Positions 59,153-64,000 of a stretch of DNA of 64,000 nt are shown one piece after another; within the stretch, counting starts at the first letter, position 1; each line of letters opens with the position of its first letter. Below the pieces are notes generated by a model, which saw only the letters and a program-made list of their open reading frames with translations, was not told the origin of the DNA and searched no databases. The DNA is from Streptomyces sp. 2131.1 (GTDB taxonomy: Bacteria > Actinomycetota > Actinomycetes > Streptomycetales > Streptomycetaceae): assembly GCF_900105515.1 (NCBI RefSeq), contig NZ_FNSY01000001.1, positions 2,480,001-2,544,000 of the forward strand, written 5' to 3'. The position numbers and the translations under genes were made by a program.

Positions 59153-60763
59153 ATGGACCTCGTCATCCGCGACGCGACCGTCATCGACGGCACCGCCACC
59201 CCCTCCTACCGCGCCGACGTGGCCGTCACCGACGGCCGCATCGCGGAGATCCACCCCGAGGACTCCCCCGGCCCCCGCCCCGCGGGGAAGCGCACGGTGG
59301 ACGCCGACGGCCTCGCCCTCTCCCCCGGCTTCATCGACATGCACGCCCACAGCGACCTGGCGCTGCTGCGCGACCCGGACCACAGTGCGAAGGCCGCCCA
59401 GGGCGTCACCCTGGAAGTCCTCGGCCAGGACGGCCTGTCGTACGCGCCCGTGGACGACCGCACGCTCGCCCAGGTCCGCCGCTCCATCTCCGGGTGGAAC
59501 GGCGACGGCGAGGACATCGACTTCGACTGGCGCACCGTGGGCGGCTACCTGGACCGCCTGGACCGCCAGGGCATCGCGGTCAACGCGGCCTACCTCATCC
59601 CGCAGGGCACGGTCCGGATGTACGCGGTCGGCTGGGACGACCGGCCCGCGACCGCCGCCGAACTGGACCGGATGCGCCAACTCGTCGACCAGGGCATGCG
59701 CGAGGGCGCGGTCGGCATGTCCTCGGGCCTCACCTACACGCCCGGCATGTACGCGGACGACGCCGAACTCACCGAGCTGTGCCGGGTGGTGGCCGCCCAC
59801 GGCGGCTACTACTGCCCGCACCACCGGTCGTACGGGGCCGGCGCCCTGGAGGCGTACGAGGAGATGGTGCGGCTCACCCGCAGCGCGGGCTGTTCCCTGC
59901 ACCTGGCCCACGCGACCATGAACTTCGGGGTCAACGAGGGCCGCGCCCCCGACCTCCTCGCCCTCCTGGACGACGCGCTCGACGCGGGCGCCGACATCTC
60001 CCTCGACACCTACCCGTACACCCCCGGCTGCACGACCCTCGTCGCGATGCTGCCCAGCTGGGCGAGCGAGGGCGGCCCCGAGGCGGTCCTGGCCCGGCTG
60101 GCCGACGCGGAGACGGCCGCCCGCATCCGCCACGACCTGGAGGTGGTCGGGTCGGACGGCTGCCACGGGGTGCCGATCGAGTGGGAGACCATCGAGATCT
60201 CCGGCACCGGCGAACCCGCGCTCGCCGGGTACGTCGGCCGTACGGTGGCCGGGTCCGCGGCGCTGCGGGGCGAGGAGCCCTGGGTGACCGCGCGGCGGCT
60301 GCTGGTGGAGGACCGGCTCGGCACGACGATCCTCCAGCACGTGGGCCACGAGGAGAACGTCCGGCAGATCATGCGCCACCGCGTGCACACCGGCGGCAGC
60401 GACGGCATCCTCCAGGGCGACAAGCCGCACCCCCGGGCGTACGGCACCTTTCCCCACTACCTGGGCCGTTACGCACGCGAGTTGGGCATCCTCTCCCTGG
60501 AGGAGTGCGTCGCCCACCTCACGTCCCGCCCGGCGGCCCGGCTGCGCCTCCCCGACCGGGGCCTCGTACGCGAGGGCTACCGCGCCGACCTGGTCCTCTT
60601 CGACCCGGCGACGGTCGCGGCGGGCTCGACGTTCGAGGAGCCGCGCGTCCTGCCGTACGGCATCCCGCACGTGCTGATCGACGGCCGCTTCGTCATCGAG
60701 GACGGCAGGCGCACTCAGGTGCTGGCGGGCCGTGCGGTGCGCTCGGCGGGAGGCGCAGTGTAG
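59153..60763 (+). CDS. N-acyl-D-amino-acid deacylase (D-aminoacylase)
   Basis: A 536-residue amidohydrolase of the D-aminoacylase family. Metal ligands are in SPGFIDMHAHSDLALLRDP (HAHSD), EVLGQDGLS, HHRSYGAGALEAYEEMVRL and HLAHATMNFGVN. The C-terminal part has HTGGSDGILQGDKPHPRAYG with the conserved Asp and ends in a small beta-sandwich. It releases D-amino acids from N-acyl derivatives, which fits the downstream PLP enzyme. It lies 103 bp after the PLP-enzyme gene; the ATG at 59153 follows AAAGG. Confidence 0.95.
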   Translation: MDLVIRDATVIDGTATPSYRADVAVTDGRIAEIHPEDSPGPRPAGKRTVDADGLALSPGFIDMHAHSDLALLRDPDHSAKAAQGVTLEVLGQDGLSYAPVDDRTLAQVRRSISGWNGDGEDIDFDWRTVGGYLDRLDRQGIAVNAAYLIPQGTVRMYAVGWDDRPATAAELDRMRQLVDQGMREGAVGMSSGLTYTPGMYADDAELTELCRVVAAHGGYYCPHHRSYGAGALEAYEEMVRLTRSAGCSLHLAHATMNFGVNEGRAPDLLALLDDALDAGADISLDTYPYTPGCTTLVAMLPSWASEGGPEAVLARLADAETAARIRHDLEVVGSDGCHGVPIEWETIEISGTGEPALAGYVGRTVAGSAALRGEEPWVTARRLLVEDRLGTTILQHVGHEENVRQIMRHRVHTGGSDGILQGDKPHPRAYGTFPHYLGRYARELGILSLEECVAHLTSRPAARLRLPDRGLVREGYRADLVLFDPATVAAGSTFEEPRVLPYGIPHVLIDGRFVIEDGRRTQVLAGRAVRSAGGAV

Positions 60764-60796
60764 TTTCTCCGGCCGCCGCCAGGGCAACCGGGAGTC

Positions 60797-61660
60797 ATGA
60801 ATATCTCTGCGACAGCCTCGAAGGGCCAGGGAAAGGCCCGGCAGGCGGGAAACAGCACAGCTGTGGAGGCGGCCGGCCGTGCGGGGTTCGTGGCACGCGG
60901 GGTCATCTACTTCCTGGTCGGCTTCCTCGCCCTGCGCATCGCGTTCAACGGCGGCGACAGCGACGGCAAGGGCGGCGGCGGCAAGCAGGCGGACCGGGGC
61001 GGGGCTCTCGCGGAGATCGCGCAGAAGCCCTTCGGCCACGTCCTGCTGTGGGTCCTGGGCATCGCGCTCGTGGGCATGGCCCTGTGGCGGCTGTCCGAGG
61101 CGGCCTTCGGCGCTGCCGGCCCGGACGGGCACAAGGCCACCAAGCGGGTGGCCTCCGGCGGACGGGCCGTCTTCTACGGCTTCGTCGCCTACTCGGTCCT
61201 GTCGTTCGCGGCCGGTGACAAGGGCAGCGGCAGCGGCAAGGGCGACGCCCGCTCCCAGGACGTCACGGCCCGGGTGCTGGACCTGCCGGGCGGGCGCTGG
61301 CTGGTGGGCGCGGCCGGGGTGGGCATCGCCTGCGCGGGCCTGTGGATCGCGGGCCGCGCGGCGCTGCGCAAGTTCCACAAGCACCTGCGGATGGACGACA
61401 TGTCTCCGGTCATGCGGCGGGCCGTGGACACCACGGGGATCTTCGGCGGTGTCAGCCGCGGGCTCGTCTTCGCGGTCGCGGGAGGTTTCGCGGTGTCGGC
61501 CGCGGTGAAGGCGCGCTCCGGTGAGGCCAGGGGCATGGACGACACCCTGCGGTCCTTCAGCGCCACCCCGGCCGGCCCGTGGCTGCTGGCCCTGATAGCC
61601 GTCGGCCTGGTCGCCTTCGGCCTCTTCTCCCTCGCCAACGCCCGGTGGCGCAAGATCTGA
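60797..61660 (+). CDS. DUF1206 family membrane protein
   Basis: A 287-residue polytopic membrane protein with three DUF1206 repeats, each of two helices: AGFVARGVIYFLVGFLALRI, SGGRAVFYGFVAYSVLSF and GVSRGLVFAVAGGFAVSA, with the paired KPFGHVLLWVLGIALVGMA, GGRWLVGAAGVGIACAG and GPWLLALIAVGLVAFG helices. Short Gly/Ser/Lys loops lie between them. The function is unknown; the family is common in Streptomyces and often stress-associated. It ends at a strong hairpin. Confidence 0.92.
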   Translation: MNISATASKGQGKARQAGNSTAVEAAGRAGFVARGVIYFLVGFLALRIAFNGGDSDGKGGGGKQADRGGALAEIAQKPFGHVLLWVLGIALVGMALWRLSEAAFGAAGPDGHKATKRVASGGRAVFYGFVAYSVLSFAAGDKGSGSGKGDARSQDVTARVLDLPGGRWLVGAAGVGIACAGLWIAGRAALRKFHKHLRMDDMSPVMRRAVDTTGIFGGVSRGLVFAVAGGFAVSAAVKARSGEARGMDDTLRSFSATPAGPWLLALIAVGLVAFGLFSLANARWRKI

Positions 61661-61678
61661 ACCGCGTGACGCACGACG

Positions 61679-61709
61679 AAGGGGCGGGGCCGCGAGGGCC
61701 CCGCCCCTT
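61679..61709. terminator. Bidirectional terminator
   Basis: AAGGGGCGGGGCC (61679-61691) pairs perfectly with GGCCCCGCCCCTT (61697-61709) over a GCGAG loop, between the convergent DUF1206 and protease genes. TCTCAT follows on the plus strand. Confidence 0.9.
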
Positions 61710-61724
61710 CTCATGTGCCGACGG

Positions 61725-62624
61725 TCACGGCTTGGGCAGCGTGCATCCCGAGCGGTTCAGGTCGAAGACGTTGCCGGTGCCGATGCACGCGGCGATGCCG
61801 TAGGTCTCCTGGGCGTAGTTGATGCCCTGGCGGACCGTCACCTGCCCGTTCTCGTCGACCTCGCACGGGTTGTTGTCCGTGCAGCGCTGACCGTCCTCGT
61901 TACCGGTGTTGTTGACGGCGACGACCTTGCCGGTGGCGTTGTCGATCACCGGCGAGCCGGAGGTCCCGCCGATGGTCTGGCAGGCGGAGGTGTAGCGGAC
62001 CGAGTCCTTCCAGGTCCAGTTCCCCTCCTTGAGGCGGTAGACGAACCCGTCGACGTTGCAGCTGTACAGGCGCTTCCAGTACCCGGACGCGACGGTGATC
62101 GCGGTGCCCTGGACGGGGTGCGTGGTGCTCAGCTCCAGCGCCTTGATGCCGTAGCGGCTCTCGATCTGGGCGTACGTGGAGGTGAGCTGGTACACCGAGA
62201 TGTCGGTGTCCGTCATCGTCCCGTACGCGATCTTGCTGGCCCGGACCGTGCCGACACCGCTGCCCGAGGCGTTGAGCAGGGTGAAGCTGCGGCTGGAGGA
62301 GCGGTTGAACACGACCGCGCCGGGGGCCGGGAAGCCTGTCTCCAGGCAGTGCCCGTTGGACAGCACGAGAGCGGGGTCGCTCTGCTGCGAGGCGGGCGTG
62401 CGGACGACCGAGCCGGAGCAGTTGCTGAGCGCAACGGTCCCGGCGAAGTTGACCGCCTTGGCCCGTATCTCCTTCTCGGCCTTGACCGCAGTGCGACCGG
62501 TCGGAGCCGCGGCTCCGACCGTGTCTGCCGGTGCCGCGCCGTGGCTCGTGGCCGCGGTCGCGGGGGCGATGCCCGCTCCGAGGAGCAGCACCGCGAAGAG
62601 TGCACCGACGAGAGGCTTTTTCAT
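61725..62624 (-). CDS. Secreted trypsin-like serine protease
   Basis: A 299-residue exported S1-family-like endopeptidase. The signal peptide is MKKPLVGALFAVLLLGAGIA followed by PATA. A pro-region precedes the catalytic domain. The triad is visible as His in LVLSNGHCLETGF, Asp in TDTDISVYQLTST and Ser in IGGTSGSPVIDNATG. Cysteine pairs (NCSG with GHC, LYSCNV with SACQT, QRCTDNNPCE) suggest three or four disulfides. The ATG at 62624 follows GAGGGG. The longer frame upstream to 62726 lacks a ribosome binding site. Confidence 0.94.
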   Translation of the reverse strand: MKKPLVGALFAVLLLGAGIAPATAATSHGAAPADTVGAAAPTGRTAVKAEKEIRAKAVNFAGTVALSNCSGSVVRTPASQQSDPALVLSNGHCLETGFPAPGAVVFNRSSSRSFTLLNASGSGVGTVRASKIAYGTMTDTDISVYQLTSTYAQIESRYGIKALELSTTHPVQGTAITVASGYWKRLYSCNVDGFVYRLKEGNWTWKDSVRYTSACQTIGGTSGSPVIDNATGKVVAVNNTGNEDGQRCTDNNPCEVDENGQVTVRQGINYAQETYGIAACIGTGNVFDLNRSGCTLPKP

Positions 62625-62750
62625 GTGGGGGTCCCCTCTTGTGACTGAACAGAGCGCGACTGGCCTCTGCGACCGAAGTTTCTTCGGTTTGACATGCGCA
62701 TGTTGGCGTACGAAGAGGGGGCGCACAAGGGGCGGATTCCGGCCGCTCGT

Positions 62751-63410
62751 TCAGGTCACCAGGCCCTGGCGGTAGGCGTAGACCACGGCTTGGACGCGGT
62801 CGCGGAGCCCGAGCTTGGCGAGGATGCGCGAGACGAACGTCTTCACGGTCTCCTGACTGATCAGGAGCGCGGCCGCGATCTCGCTGTTGGAGAAGCCGTC
62901 CGCGATGAGGCGCAGGACCTCCAGTTCGCGCGGGGTCAGCGGGAGGTCGGACGAGGTGTCCCCGGTGGGGCGGATCCGGGCGGCGTACCGGCCGACCAGC
63001 CGGCGCGTGACCTCCGGATCGATCAGCGCCTGGCCCGCGTGCACGGTCCGGATGCCGTGCAGCAACTGGGCCGGCGGGGCGTCCTTGAGCAGGAACCCGC
63101 TCGCCCCGGCCCGCAGCGCCTCGTACACGTACTCGTCCAGGTTGAAGGTGGTCACCACGAGCACTTTGGCGGGCCGCTCCACGCCCGCCCCCGCCAGCAG
63201 GCGGGTCGCCTCGATGCCGTCGAGCTCCGGCATGCGGATGTCCATCACCACGACGTCCGGGTGCAGCCGCCCGGCCATCTCGACGGCGGTCCGCCCGTCC
63301 CCGCACTCGCCCGCCGCCTCCAGGTCGGGCTGGGCGTCGATGATCGTGGCCAGGCCGGTGCGGACGAGCACCTGGTCGTCGCAGACGAGGACCCGGACCG
63401 GTGCGGTCAC
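62751..63410 (-). CDS. NarL/FixJ-family response regulator
   Basis: A 219-residue response regulator. The receiver domain has the acidic pair in RVLVCDDQVLVRTGL, the phosphoacceptor Asp in DVVVMDIRMPELDG, and Lys in GASGFLLKDAPP. The C-terminal LuxR-type helix-turn-helix reads LTPRELEVLRLIADGFSNSE then LISQETVKTFVSRILAKLGL. It is activated by the histidine kinase encoded immediately upstream in the operon; their frames overlap by four bases (GTGA). The target genes are unknown; the adjacent protease gene is a possible target. Confidence 0.96.
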   Translation of the reverse strand: MTAPVRVLVCDDQVLVRTGLATIIDAQPDLEAAGECGDGRTAVEMAGRLHPDVVVMDIRMPELDGIEATRLLAGAGVERPAKVLVVTTFNLDEYVYEALRAGASGFLLKDAPPAQLLHGIRTVHAGQALIDPEVTRRLVGRYAARIRPTGDTSSDLPLTPRELEVLRLIADGFSNSEIAAALLISQETVKTFVSRILAKLGLRDRVQAVVYAYRQGLVT

Positions 63411-64000
63411 CGCGCGCTCCCCGAGGGTATGCGTGCCCGCACGACGAAGCCGCCGTCCGGTCCGGGCTCCGCGCTGAACTCGCCGCCGAGGAGGCCGACC
63501 CGCTCACGCAGCCCGGCCAGCCCCCGCCCACTGCCCGCGGGCACCTCGGCGCGCCCGCCCGAACCGTCCGTGTCGACCGCCACGGCGATCTCTCCTCCCC
63601 CGTGCCGCACGAGCACCGAAATCCGTCCCCCCTGGGCGTACTTGAGCGCATTCGTCAGCGCCTCCTGCACCACACGGTAGGCCACGAGATCGGCGCTCCC
63701 GGCGGACTCGGCGGGGGAGCCCTCTTCGCTGAAGTCCACGTCCTGTCCCGCCCGCCGCGCCTGCTCGACCAGGCCCCGGATGCGGCCGGCGGACGGCTCC
63801 CGGGCCCCGGCGCCGTGGCCCGGGTCGAGCAGGTCGAGCAGGTGGCGCAGGTCGCTGACGGCCCGCCGCCCGGTGTCGGTGACGCTGCTCAGGGCGCCGT
63901 CGAGCCGGTCTGGCGCTGCGGTCAGATAGCGGGCCGCCTCGGCCTGGACGATCATCGCCGTCACGTGATGGGTCACCACGTCGTGCAACTCCCGTGCAAT
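63407..64000 (-). CDS. Sensor histidine kinase, HisKA_3 type (partial, runs off right edge)
   Basis: The last 197 residues of a NarL-type sensor kinase. The dimerisation/phosphoacceptor domain has IARELHDVVTHHVTAMIVQA with the H-box His. The HATPase_c domain has YRVVQEALTNALKYAQGG (N-box) and GSGRGLAGLRERVGLLGGEF (G-box). The N-terminal sensor and membrane part is outside the window. It overlaps the response regulator start by four bases, so the pair is coupled. The stimulus is unknown. Confidence 0.95.
   Translation of the reverse strand: MARELHDVVTHHVTAMIVQAEAARYLTAAPDRLDGALSSVTDTGRRAVSDLRHLLDLLDPGHGAGAREPSAGRIRGLVEQARRAGQDVDFSEEGSPAESAGSADLVAYRVVQEALTNALKYAQGGRISVLVRHGGGEIAVAVDTDGSGGRAEVPAGSGRGLAGLRERVGLLGGEFSAEPGPDGGFVVRARIPSGSAR

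Noticed and set aside
59081..61714. An 877-codon frame antisense to the deacylase and DUF1206 genes
   Set aside because: The sense genes have full family motifs; this is a GC-driven shadow frame.

Overview
The window is a 64 kb piece of a high-GC actinomycete chromosome, almost certainly Streptomyces. The signs are very GC-rich third codon positions, many GTG starts, 4-bp gene overlaps, two in-frame TTA (bldA-type) codons, a DasR-type operator before a chitinase, and gene neighbourhoods typical of the genus. I see no rRNA, tRNA, CRISPR array, integrase or transposase.

Region 1-26 kb is conserved core. In order: a partial DUF1707 protein; class I fumarase, M18 aminopeptidase, a secreted SGNH hydrolase with a trefoil lectin tail, and class II fumarase; a DUF402 protein; a GAF/SpoIIE-phosphatase/anti-sigma ATPase regulator; a bifunctional penicillin-binding protein; an SPFH protein coupled to a tiny DNA-binding protein; a PadR-controlled FtsX-type ABC exporter; the peroxide module oxyR/ahpC/ahpD with a recognisable OxyR box; an AI-2E-family permease; a secreted lytic transglycosylase with a Crp-like site upstream; a PIN-PhoH protein; a cis-isoprenyl synthase; and an aldo/keto reductase. 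Strong hairpin terminators separate most convergent pairs.

Region 26-34 kb holds small conserved genes: a methyltransferase, an A24 prepilin peptidase, DUF192, DinB and YihY proteins, a GNAT remnant, and an ABC-F ribosome-protection-type ATPase. The ABC-F gene has a 200-nt leader that appears to begin with a leaderless four-codon ORF.

Region 34-40.5 kb is accessory. It carries a Cys-rich zinc-ribbon protein, a HEPN-like protein coupled to an 890-aa two-NTPase protein with a KGGVGR variant P-loop (the best candidate for an undescribed conflict/defence system), a DUF397-like microprotein, a lipoprotein, a winged-helix/zinc-ribbon protein, and a block of short inverted repeats.

Region 40.5-50 kb is a minus-strand Tad/Flp type IVb pilus locus: an unknown first gene with a TTA codon, CpaB, TadZ, two TadE-like proteins, TadA, TadB, TadC, a Flp-like pilin, a TadG-like protein, a frameshifted lipoprotein and an OmpA-domain protein. 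The prepilin peptidase at 28 kb probably processes its pilins.

Region 50-64 kb holds a DasR-controlled GH18 chitinase; a Ser/Thr kinase with a TTA codon whose 3' end is fused, through a deletion, to the 3' end of a truncated GntP permease gene; a D-amino-acid/sugar-acid utilisation cluster (RidA, IclR, PfkB kinase, PLP-dependent deaminase/aldolase, N-acyl-D-amino-acid deacylase); a DUF1206 membrane protein; a secreted trypsin-like protease; and a two-component system that runs off the right edge.
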